In this document: positions 57,598-64,000 of the stretch, piece by piece
Numbering within the stretch: position 1 is the first letter of the stretch
Layout: each line of letters opens with the position of its first letter
NCBI GenBank assembly: GCA_963786945.1
Contig: CAWBAO010000005.1
Coordinates: forward strand, 868,001-932,000
DNA length: 64,000 nt
Origin: JADKCZ01 sp963786945
Lineage (GTDB): Bacteria; Myxococcota; Myxococcia; Myxococcales; Anaeromyxobacteraceae
Direction of reading: 5' to 3'
Translations under genes and position numbers: made by a program
The notes under the pieces: model-generated
The model's input: the letters and a program-made list of their open reading frames with translations, nothing else
What the model was told of the DNA's origin: nothing
Databases searched by the model: none

Positions 57598-59245
57598 CTA
57601 CGGCGACCCCATCTCGGCGCGCGCCGCGGCCGCGGCCGCGGCCGAGCCCGGACCGGCCTTGAGCGCGATGCGGTTGATGACCTCGAGGAAGGCGCGGGCG
57701 CTCCCCTCGATGATGTCGGTGGAGAGGGCCCGGCCGCGGTAGACGCCGGTGGGGTGCTCGCAGTCGAGCGTCACCTCACCCTGCGCATCCTCGCCGGTGG
57801 AGACGCTGGCGATCTGGTAGTCGCGCAGCTTCACGGTGATGCCGGTCACGTCCTCGATGGCCTTGAAGACGGCGTCGACCGGCCCGTCACCGGCCGCCAC
57901 CGCCTGCCTGCGCTCGCCGGCGGCGTTCACCAGCGCCACCGAGGCCACCGGCAGCGTGCCCGTGCCCGAGGTGGTGGAGAGCGCCTCCAGCGTCCAGGCC
58001 ACCGCCCCCTTGCCGAGGATCTGGCCGTGGACCACCAGCGCCTCGATGTCGGCGTCGTAGATGTCCTTCTTCTTGTCGGCCAGGAGCTTGAAGTCGGCGA
58101 AGACCTTGTCGACGGCGGCGTCCTCGAGCTGGTAGCCGAGCGCCACCAGCCGCTCCTTCAGGGCGTGGCGGCCGGAGTGCTTGCCCAGCACCAGGCTGGA
58201 GCGCGCGAAGCCCACCTCCTCCGGCCGCATGATCTCGTAGGTCTCGCGGTGGGTGAGCATGCCGTGCTGGTGGATGCCGGCCTCGTGGGCGAAGGCGTTC
58301 TGCCCGACGATGGCCTTGTTCCGCTGCACGTGCAGGCCGGTCACCTGCGACACCAGCCGGCTGGTCGGGTAGAGCCGCTCGGTCCTGACGCCGTGGCGGA
58401 GCTTGAGCACGTCCTGGCGGGTCTTGCAGGCCATGACGATCTCCTCCAGCGAGGCGTTGCCGGCCCGCTCGCCGATGCCGTTGATGGTGCACTCGACCTG
58501 GCGCGCCCCCGCCATCACGCCGGCCAGCGAGTTGGCCACCGCCAGCCCCAGGTCGTTGTGGCAGTGGACCGAGATGACGGCCTTGTCGATGCCGCGGACG
58601 TGCTGCTTGAGGTGCCGGATGGTCTCCGCGTAGGTGGAGGGGAGCGCGTAGCCCGACCGTGTCGGGGATGTTGACGGTGGTGGCGCCGGCCTCGATGGCC
58701 CGCTCCACCACCTCGACCAGGAAGTCGAGCTCGGTGCGCGCCGAGTCCTCGGCCGAGAACTCGACGTCGTCGAACCGCTCGCGCGCCATCTTCACGCCCT
58801 CGACGGCCCGGCGGATGATCTCCTCCTTGGCCATCTTGAGCTTGAAGTCGCGGTGGATGGGGCTGGTGGCCAGGAAGACGTGGCAGCGCCGGTGGGGCGC
58901 GTCCTTGAGCGCCTCCCAGGAGGCGGCGATGTCCCCCTTGCTGCAGCGCGAGAGGCTGGCGATGATGGGCCCCTCCACCTGGCGGCTCACCCCCTGGATG
59001 GCCTCCAGGTCGCCGGGCGAGGCGGCGGCGAAGCCCGCCTCGATCACGTCGACGCCCAGGTCCCGCAGCGCCCGCGCCACCTGGAGCTTCTGCTCGAGGT
59101 TCATCGACGCGCCCGGCGACTGCTCGCCGTCGCGGAGCGTGGTGTCGAAGATGATGATGCGGTCGGCTCCGGCCTGGCTCACGCTTTGCTCTCCCTTGGT
59201 CACGGCGGCTGGCTGCGGCTGCTGGCTTCCTGGCTGCTTCGGCAT
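57598..59245 (-). CDS. leuA: 2-isopropylmalate synthase (one frame break near 58652)
   Basis: First committed enzyme of leucine synthesis. The TIM-barrel part reads F-D-T-T-L-R-D-G-E-Q-S-P-G-A and runs to N-I-P-D-T-V-G. The expected Y-A-L-P-S continues in another frame, with H-C-H-N-D-L-G metal ligands, N-G-I-G-E-R-A-G-N-A and the C-terminal leucine-feedback domain (T-L-D-C-E-H-P-T-G). One extra base at 58651-58654 joins them. The start is ATG 59245 (548 residues) or, more like the family and with GGGAG at good distance, GTG 59182 (527 residues). A structured leader lies upstream. Confidence 0.95.
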
Positions 59246-59271
59246 GGGTGGTCCCCGGGCTCCTGGTGTGG

Positions 59272-59331
59272 GGCCGAAGAGGGTGGCTCGCCTGTCGAGG
59301 GCAACCTCTTCGGCCGGTTGGGCGGAAGAGG
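59272..59331 (-). promoter_or_regulatory. Candidate attenuator with competing hairpins upstream of leuA
   Basis: Three segments, in transcript order: A at 59325-59331 (CCTCTTC), B at 59305-59315 (GGCCGAAGAGG), C at 59272-59282 (CCTCTTCGGCC). B pairs perfectly with C over 11 bp, or with A over 7 bp, but not both. The B:C hairpin ends 7 bases before the AGGAG at 59260-59264 that precedes the leuA ATG. No T tract follows C, so control of translation or a Rho-type mechanism is likelier than classic termination. Confidence 0.55.
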
Positions 59332-59344
59332 TCGCGGCGCAGCG

Positions 59345-59410
59345 TCACCCTGGCCGGGATACCTCGCCCGCCGGGCTAAGAAGTCGACGCATGCTGCACG
59401 CTGGAGTCAT
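59345..59410 (-). CDS. Possible leuA leader peptide
   Basis: A 21-codon reading frame (M-T-P-A-C-S-M-R-R-L-L-S-P-A-G-E-V-S-R-P-G). Two consecutive Leu codons are both CTT, a rare choice in this C/G-ending genome. The stop lies 13 bases before segment A of the competing hairpins, the spacing an attenuation mechanism needs. It has no Shine-Dalgarno; the predicted transcript start is only a few bases upstream, so it might be leaderless, or start at the ATG at 59392. Confidence 0.4.
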   Translation of the reverse strand: MTPACSMRRLLSPAGEVSRPG

Positions 59411-59420
59411 TGAACCGGCG

Positions 59421-59450
59421 AAGATAGTGCCCGGCGCCCCGGGTGGTCAA
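59421..59450 (-). promoter_or_regulatory. Putative promoter of the leuA-to-ilvC operon
   Basis: TTGACC at 59445-59450 and TATCTT at 59421-59426 with 18-bp spacing on the minus strand, between the thrS stop and leuA. It would place the transcript start near 59414 and a leader of about 170 bases. Confidence 0.55.
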
Positions 59451-59482
59451 GGGTGGCAGCCGCCTCCACCGCACAAAGCTGT

Positions 59483-61444
59483 CTAGTACGGTGGCGTCGC
59501 TTCCTTCGCCATCAGCTCGACGAAGGCGTCGAGCGGCATGGTCTTGAGGTCCTCGCCGCCGTGGCGCCGCGGCGAGACGCCGCCCGCCTCGACCTCCTTC
59601 TCGCCCACCACCAGCGCGAAGGGGATCTTGGCCAGCTGGGCGTTGCGGATCTTGGCGCCGAGCTTGTCGTTCGAGTCGTCGAGGTCGACCCGCCAGCCGC
59701 GCGCGCCCAGCCGCTCCGCCACCGTCCGGCCCCAGCCGACGAACCGCTCCGAGACCGTCAGCACCCGGGCCTGCACCGGCGCCAGCCAGGTGGGGAAGGC
59801 GCCGGCGTAGTGCTCGGTGAGGATGGCGATGAAGCGCTCGAAGGAGCCGTAGATGGCCCGGTGGATCACCACCGGGCGGTGCTCGGCGTTGTCGTCGCCG
59901 ACGTAGGTGAGGTCGAAGCGCTCCGGCGCGGCGTAGTCGAGCTGGATGGTGCAGGTCTGCCAGTGCCGGCCCAGCGAGTCGGTCACCGTGAAGTCGATCT
60001 TGGGGCCGTAGAAGGCGCCGTCGCCGGGGTTGAGCTCCCAGGGCATCCCCACCTTCTCCAGCGCCGCCTTCAGCGCCCCCTCGGCCTTGTCCCAGAGCGC
60101 GTCGTCGCCGATGCGCTCCTCGGGGTTGGGCGGCCGGGTGGAGAACTTGAGGCCGAACTCCAGCCCGAAGGCCCCGTAGACGATCTTCATCAGGTCGACG
60201 ATGCGCTGCACCTCGTCGGCGATCTGCGCCTCCATCAGGTAGATGTGCGAGTCGTCCTGCTCGAACTGGCGCACCCGGGTCAGGCCGCCCAGCGAGCCGG
60301 AGGCCTCGTTCCGGTGGAGCGCGTCGGTGGTGTAGTAGCGGAGCGGCAGCTCGCGGTAGCTGCGCCGCCCCATCTTGTAGATGAGGTGGTGGGACGGGCA
60401 GTTCATGGGCTTGAGCGAGAAGCTGCAGCGCTCGTCGAGCGGGAGGGTCTCGTCCGACTCGCTGTCCACCACCAGGAACATGTTCTTCTTGTACGGCCCC
60501 CAGTGGCCGCTCTGCTCCCAGAGCCGCTTGTTGAAGAGCAGCGGCGTCTTCACCTCCTGGTAGCCGTTCCGGTTCACCAGGCGGCGCATGGCCTCCTCGA
60601 GCACGTTGTAGAGGGTGGTGCCGGCCGGCAGCCAGAAGGGCGAGCCGGGGGCGTACTCGTGGAAGGCGAACAGCCCCAGCGACGGCCCCAGCTTGCGGTG
60701 GTCGCGCTTCTTCACCTCCTCGAGCCGGGCCAGGTGGGCGTCGAGCGCCTTCTTGTCGAAGAAGGCCGTGCCGTAGATCCGCTGCAGCATGGCGTTGCGG
60801 GAGTCGCCGCGCCAGTAGGCGCCGGCCACCGAGGTCAGCTTGACCACGCCGATGCGGCCGGTGGACGGCCCGTGCGGCCCGAGGCAGAAGTCGACCCAGC
60901 CGCCGTGGCGGTAGAGGGTCAGCGTGGTGGCCCCCTTGGCGGCGATGTCGCGGATGATCTCGACCTTGTACTTCTCCCCCTGCCCCTCGAAGAGGCGGAG
61001 GGCGTCCTCCATCGACACCTCCTCGCGGAGGAAGGGGTGGTCGGCCTTGATGGCCTCGTTGGTGGCGGCCTCGATGCGGGCCAGGTCCTCGGGCGTGAAG
61101 GGCTTCTCGCGGGCGAAGTCGTAGTAGAAGCCGTCCTCGATGGCCGGGCCGATGGTGACCTGGGTGCCGGGGAAGAGCTGCTGCACCACGCTGGCCATGA
61201 CGTGGGCGGCGTCGTGGCGCGCCACCTCGAGGGCCTCGGGGCTCCGGGTGGTCACCACCTCGAGGCGGGCGTCGGCGTCGATGGAGCGGGCCAGGTCGAC
61301 CGGCTGGCCGTCGAGCTTGGCGAAGTAGGCGGCCTTGGCCAGGCCGGCGCCGATGTGCAGCTTGACGAAGTCGAGCACGCTGATGCCGCGCGCCGCCTCC
61401 TTCTGGCTGCCGTCGGGGAGCGTCACCTTCACGAGTTCGGACAT
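59483..61444 (-). CDS. thrS: Threonyl-tRNA synthetase
   Basis: Charges tRNA-Thr and edits Ser-tRNA-Thr, 653 residues. The order is TGS domain (1-62), editing domain with H-D-A-A-H-V-M-A and H-x3-H-type zinc motif, then the class II core with C-P-S-H-H (zinc Cys), R-N-E-A-S-G-S-L-x-G-L-T-R-V-R-Q-F-E-Q-D-D-S-H and H-R-A-I-Y-G-S-F-E-R. The anticodon domain closes it. In many bacteria thrS directly precedes infC; here the seven-gene leu/ilv operon lies in between. Confidence 0.97.
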   Translation of the reverse strand: MSELVKVTLPDGSQKEAARGISVLDFVKLHIGAGLAKAAYFAKLDGQPVDLARSIDADARLEVVTTRSPEALEVARHDAAHVMASVVQQLFPGTQVTIGPAIEDGFYYDFAREKPFTPEDLARIEAATNEAIKADHPFLREEVSMEDALRLFEGQGEKYKVEIIRDIAAKGATTLTLYRHGGWVDFCLGPHGPSTGRIGVVKLTSVAGAYWRGDSRNAMLQRIYGTAFFDKKALDAHLARLEEVKKRDHRKLGPSLGLFAFHEYAPGSPFWLPAGTTLYNVLEEAMRRLVNRNGYQEVKTPLLFNKRLWEQSGHWGPYKKNMFLVVDSESDETLPLDERCSFSLKPMNCPSHHLIYKMGRRSYRELPLRYYTTDALHRNEASGSLGGLTRVRQFEQDDSHIYLMEAQIADEVQRIVDLMKIVYGAFGLEFGLKFSTRPPNPEERIGDDALWDKAEGALKAALEKVGMPWELNPGDGAFYGPKIDFTVTDSLGRHWQTCTIQLDYAAPERFDLTYVGDDNAEHRPVVIHRAIYGSFERFIAILTEHYAGAFPTWLAPVQARVLTVSERFVGWGRTVAERLGARGWRVDLDDSNDKLGAKIRNAQLAKIPFALVVGEKEVEAGGVSPRRHGGEDLKTMPLDAFVELMAKEATPPY

Positions 61445-61552
61445 GCCGACCTAGGTAGCGCCGAACCGGGAAAAAGGGAACCGGGATTGCACCGCCGGGC
61501 CACGTGTCCCGGGAGAGGCCGTCCATGTCCGTCCCGGCGGCATGATGCCGGC

Positions 61553-61972
61553 ATGATGGTCCATCGAGGTGAGCTCAAGGACGCGGTCATGGCAGCGGAA
61601 GACCAGGCCGATGCCGAGACCGTCGGCGTGGTCCTGACGCTGCTCCCGCACTTCCACCCCAAGGTGAACTCGCCGTTCTCGGTGGGCTTCGGGATGCCGC
61701 GCACCTGGCTGGAGGAAGCCACCGCCCTGCTGGCCACCAACCGGGACCCGGGCTTCAGGAAGGGGCTGGTGCGCGTCTTCGTCGACGACTTCACCGAGGC
61801 GCTCCAGAAGGGCCCGAGGTTCGAGCTGGAGCTGCTGGCCCGGGCCGCCTTCGCCATCGCCGCGGGCGCGCCGCCCCGGCGGACCGAGGCGGCGGTCTAC
61901 ATCGTGGAGATGGTCTACGAGGAGGGGCTCCAGGTGCTGAGCTTCCCGGAGGAGGGCGTCGCGGAGGCGTAG
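61553..61972 (+). CDS. Conserved-looking hypothetical protein
   Basis: A 139-residue soluble protein that I cannot assign. It is acidic and mostly helical, with T-L-L-P-H-F-H-P-K-V-N-S and V-G-F-G-M-P-R-T-W-L-E-E-A in the middle and a C-terminal Y-I-V-E-M-V-Y-E-E-G-L-Q-V-L-S-F. The start is ATG 61553 or 61556, without a Shine-Dalgarno. The in-frame ATG at 61589 has AAGGA 7 bases upstream and may be the real one (127 residues). It is divergent from thrS. Third-position GC is high, as in real genes here. Confidence 0.65.
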   Translation: MMVHRGELKDAVMAAEDQADAETVGVVLTLLPHFHPKVNSPFSVGFGMPRTWLEEATALLATNRDPGFRKGLVRVFVDDFTEALQKGPRFELELLARAAFAIAAGAPPRRTEAAVYIVEMVYEEGLQVLSFPEEGVAEA

Positions 61973-62020
61973 GCCGGGGTCGCCTGGCCCGCCGACCGCT
62001 CACCGGGCGCGTGCCGAGAC

Positions 62021-62051
62021 GGGAAAGGGGCCAGCGCCTCGCGCCAGCCCC
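62021..62051 (-). terminator. Terminator after tRNA-Val
   Basis: Minus-strand 11-bp stem (62041-62051 with 62027-62037, two G-U pairs, 3-nt loop) followed by TTTCCCGTCT. It lies just downstream of the tRNA gene and would end the pgsA-tRNA transcript. Confidence 0.6.
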
Positions 62052-62069
62052 TCCTCACTTCACTCCAAG

Positions 62070-62141
<72 letters not shown>

Positions 62142-62185
62142 TCGCTGCAACGGGCCGGGTTCATAGCTTGCGATCGCGGCGCTCG

Positions 62186-62842
62186 TCAACGGGCGCCTGC
62201 CGGACGCCGGGAGCGCCCCAGCGCCATCACCAGCGTCACCCCGTATTGCGCCCACGAGACGGTCACGCAGGCCGCCACCAGCAGCCCGGTCGCCGCCACC
62301 CAGGGCGCCAGGGTCGCCCGCGGCAGCGCCTCCACGTCCCCGGCCAGCACCAGCAGCACCAGGCCGACCAGCGTGGCGGTGGCGTACTTGCCGGCGCGGG
62401 TGGGCACGATGGGCACCGGCCGCCCGCCCCACTGCAGGGCCGTGGCCGCCCCCACCAGCGCCACGTCGCGGCCGATGATGAGCGCCGCCAGCCAGGTGGG
62501 GAGCCTCCCCGCCGTCACCAGCGCCACCAGGATGCAGAACGCCAGCAGCTTGTCGGCGATGGGATCGAGGATCTCGCCGACGCGCGAGTGCTCGTCGAGC
62601 AGCCGCGCCGCCAGGCCGTCGAACACGTCGGTGATGGCCGCCAGCGCGTAGACCGCGAGCGCGGCATACAGCTCACCGCGCACGTAGAGCAGCATCACCA
62701 CCGGTGCCAGCAGCAGCCGGGTCAAGGTGATGGCGTTGGCGATGGTGAAAGGGCCGGCATCGGGCGGCGGAGGCGCTCCGCCGTCCTCCCCGCCGGCCGG
62801 TGCCGGGGCCTCTACCTGGTCGCGTCGCGTTCCCGGTTCCAC
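62186..62842 (-). CDS. pgsA: CDP-alcohol phosphatidyltransferase (phosphatidylglycerophosphate synthase-like)
   Basis: Membrane enzyme of phospholipid synthesis. The 218-residue protein has several transmembrane helices and the family motif D-G-x2-A-R-x8-G-x3-D-x3-D, seen as F-D-G-L-A-A-R and G-E-I-L-D-P-I-A-D-K. N-A-I-T-L-T-R-L precedes the first helix, as in PgsA. The start GTG 62842 gives a 31-base overlap with the upstream FecR-domain gene; later starts are possible. Substrate identity (glycerol-3-phosphate versus another alcohol) is inferred from overall likeness. Confidence 0.85.
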   Translation of the reverse strand: MEPGTRRDQVEAPAPAGGEDGGAPPPPDAGPFTIANAITLTRLLLAPVVMLLYVRGELYAALAVYALAAITDVFDGLAARLLDEHSRVGEILDPIADKLLAFCILVALVTAGRLPTWLAALIIGRDVALVGAATALQWGGRPVPIVPTRAGKYATATLVGLVLLVLAGDVEALPRATLAPWVAATGLLVAACVTVSWAQYGVTLVMALGRSRRPAGAR

Positions 62843-63546
62843 GTCTCCCACTCGTCCGCCTCGGCCAGGGCGAAGGTCTCCGGCTCGGCGGCGCGGCCGT
62901 CGGCAGCCACCTTCACCTGCATCATGCTGGTGACGATCCGCTCCCACTGCGCGCGGGTGATCTCGCTGGGGCCAGGGACCTGCTGGCGAGCCTCGCCGGC
63001 GGCTCCCGCGGCGCCGTGCTGCGGCCGCGGCAGGGGCCCGGCCGCCACCGCCACCGACCCGGCGTAGACCTTCACCACGCAGCTCTTGTCCTTGCTGGCG
63101 TCGACGCGGAAGGTGGTGCCGCGGACGCCGGCCACCGCGTTCTCGGTCTTCACCTCGAAGCGCGCCTCGCCGCCCAGCGCCCTGGTGACGTGGGCCCAGA
63201 CGTTGCCGACGCGCAGCCTGGCCGAGACCCTGCGGTCGTCGGCCCCCTTCCCGAAGGCGGCCGCATCCAGCTCCACCCGCGAGAGCGGGCCGAGCCGCAG
63301 CACGCTCCGGTCGACCAGGGTCAGCTCGACGCGGGTGCGCCGCGCCGTCTCGATGACGTCGCCCTGGAAGACGGCGGCCCCCTTCTCGAGCCTGGCGCTC
63401 GTGCCGCCGGCCAGCCGGCTGGCCTCCCCGTCGAGGAAGGTGATGGTGCCGGCCGACGGCACCCCGGGCGCGGCGGGCGCGGCCAGCGCCGCCGCGGCGA
63501 CCAGCGCGGCGGCGGTGACGGAGGCGGCGAGCGTGAGGTGGCGCAT
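62812..63546 (-). CDS. FecR-domain exported protein
   Basis: A 244-residue protein with a signal peptide (about 1-24, ending L-A-A-P-A-A-P). A FecR domain covers about 30-165: G-D-V-I-E-T-A-R-R-T-R-V-E-L-T-L-V-D-R-S-V-L-R-L-G-P-x-S, F-E-V-K-T-E-N-A-V-A-G-V-R-G-T-T-F-R-V and C-V-V-K-V-Y-A-G-S-V-A-V. In Myxococcota such stand-alone periplasmic FecR proteins are common and differ from the anti-sigma type, since no sigma factor is adjacent. The upstream partial gene is 2 bases away, so they are linked. Confidence 0.88.
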   Translation of the reverse strand: MRHLTLAASVTAAALVAAAALAAPAAPGVPSAGTITFLDGEASRLAGGTSARLEKGAAVFQGDVIETARRTRVELTLVDRSVLRLGPLSRVELDAAAFGKGADDRRVSARLRVGNVWAHVTRALGGEARFEVKTENAVAGVRGTTFRVDASKDKSCVVKVYAGSVAVAAGPLPRPQHGAAGAAGEARQQVPGPSEITRAQWERIVTSMMQVKVAADGRAAEPETFALAEADEWETWNRERDATR

Positions 63547-63548
63547 GG

Positions 63549-64000
63549 CTACTTGAGCTCCACCTCGACGGCGTTGGCCGTGACCTTGCGCACCTTGCAG
63601 GCGTAGCCGGGGTACTTGCGCCCGGCCAGGTCGGCGGCCAGGGCGTCGGAGGTGCCGGCCAGCGTGACGTCCAGCTCGGCCCGTCCGTCCTCCACGGAGC
63701 GCTGCTGCACGTCCTTGACCCCCTTCACCGAGCTGGCCAGGACCGACTTGAAGGCGGTGAGCCGCCCGTAGTCCTCCACCCCCCGCACCACGAGGCTGAC
63801 CCGCTTCGAGCCCGACTGCTCGCGGGTCCAGACCTTGCCGATCCGGGCGAAGAGCTCGGAGGCCAGCTGCCGGCCCGCGGCCGAGAGCGCCCCGCGGCCG
63901 GCGGTGGCCTGCTCGAACCCCTTGCCGGCCGGCCCGGTGAACTCGGCGACGGCGATCACCTCGCCGGTGTCGGTGCGGACGGCGCGGGCCGAGACGTTGG
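63549..64000 (-). CDS. Envelope protein with FlgT/CsgG-like features (partial)
   Basis: The last 150 codons of a protein whose start is beyond the window edge. The visible part begins N-V-S-A-R-A-V-R-T-D-T-G-E-V-I, a pattern frequent in CsgG/LPP20/FlgT-type outer-membrane proteins. It continues with two small alpha-beta domains (V-S-L-V-V-R-G-V-E-D-Y and A-E-L-D-V-T-L-A-G-T), ending V-T-A-N-A-V-E-V-E-L-K. GTG 63959 is an internal codon, not a credible start. It precedes the FecR gene by 2 bases. The assignment is by general likeness only. Confidence 0.55.
   Translation of the reverse strand, partial: NVSARAVRTDTGEVIAVAEFTGPAGKGFEQATAGRGALSAAGRQLASELFARIGKVWTREQSGSKRVSLVVRGVEDYGRLTAFKSVLASSVKGVKDVQQRSVEDGRAELDVTLAGTSDALAADLAGRKYPGYACKVRKVTANAVEVELK

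Noticed and set aside
62812..63546. FecR as an iron-uptake anti-sigma regulator
   Set aside because: No adjacent ECF sigma factor or TonB receptor, and the protein has a cleavable-type signal peptide rather than an anti-sigma N-terminus.

Overview
This is a very GC-rich bacterial chromosome segment. Gene content and order (rpsL-rpsG-fusA-tuf-S10-spc-alpha clusters, infC-rpmI-rplT-pheST-ihfA, and an ilv/leu operon), the extended ribosomal-protein tails and a two-component pair with a sigma-54 activator fit a Myxococcota-type organism close to Anaeromyxobacter. That placement is inference from overall character; no search was possible.

Layout. 1-7.9 kb: the 5' part of a TPR-rich periplasmic protein (probably a lytic transglycosylase), a membrane histidine kinase and its sigma-54 response regulator, an outer-membrane-like protein, then rsmI and yraN on the minus strand. 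7.9-9.8 kb: a large coiled-coil protein resembling YhaN-type ATPases but without a Walker A lysine. 9.8-31.7 kb: a nearly unbroken minus-strand translation supercluster, in transcription order rpsL, rpsG, fusA, tuf, rpsJ, rplD, rplW, rplB, rpsS, rplV, rpsC, rplP, rpmC, rpsQ, rplN, rplX, rplE, rpsN, rpsH, rplF, rplR, rpsE, rpmD, rplO, secY, adk, map, rpmJ, rpsM, rpsK, rpsD, rpoA, rplQ, rpsP, khpA, rimM, trmD, rplS. Two expected genes are missing from their usual places: rplC (L3) between rpsJ and rplD, and infA between map and rpmJ. 31.8-42 kb: mutY, sodB, mtgA, two nucleotide-sugar SDR enzymes with a ribbon-helix-helix protein, three small envelope proteins, and korAB (2-oxoacid:ferredoxin oxidoreductase). 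42-51 kb: an overlapping queD-folE-SDR-glcD cluster, then ihfA, pheT, pheS, rplT, rpmI and infC. 51.2-59.2 kb: the branched-chain amino-acid operon leuA-leuC-leuD-leuB-ilvB-ilvH-ilvC. 59.5-64 kb: thrS, a small hypothetical gene, a tRNA-Val(GAC), pgsA, a FecR-domain protein and a partial envelope protein.

The most noteworthy items are: the leuA leader, which has a small upstream ORF and three mutually exclusive pairing segments; infC, which appears to start at CTG behind a good Shine-Dalgarno; the missing rplC; the YhaN-like protein with a lost nucleotide-binding loop; and a terminator-like hairpin between the alpha-operon promoter and rpmJ.

Sequence quality matters for every reader. At least nine single-base frame breaks interrupt otherwise intact genes, including essential rpoA and secY (two breaks) as well as leuA, ihfA, yraN, mtgA and both two-component genes. 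Nearly all are one extra base. I read these as sequencing indels rather than real gene decay, and I report each such gene over its full reconstructed extent. No gap between genes exceeds about 240 bases. I saw no insertion sequence, CRISPR array or rRNA.
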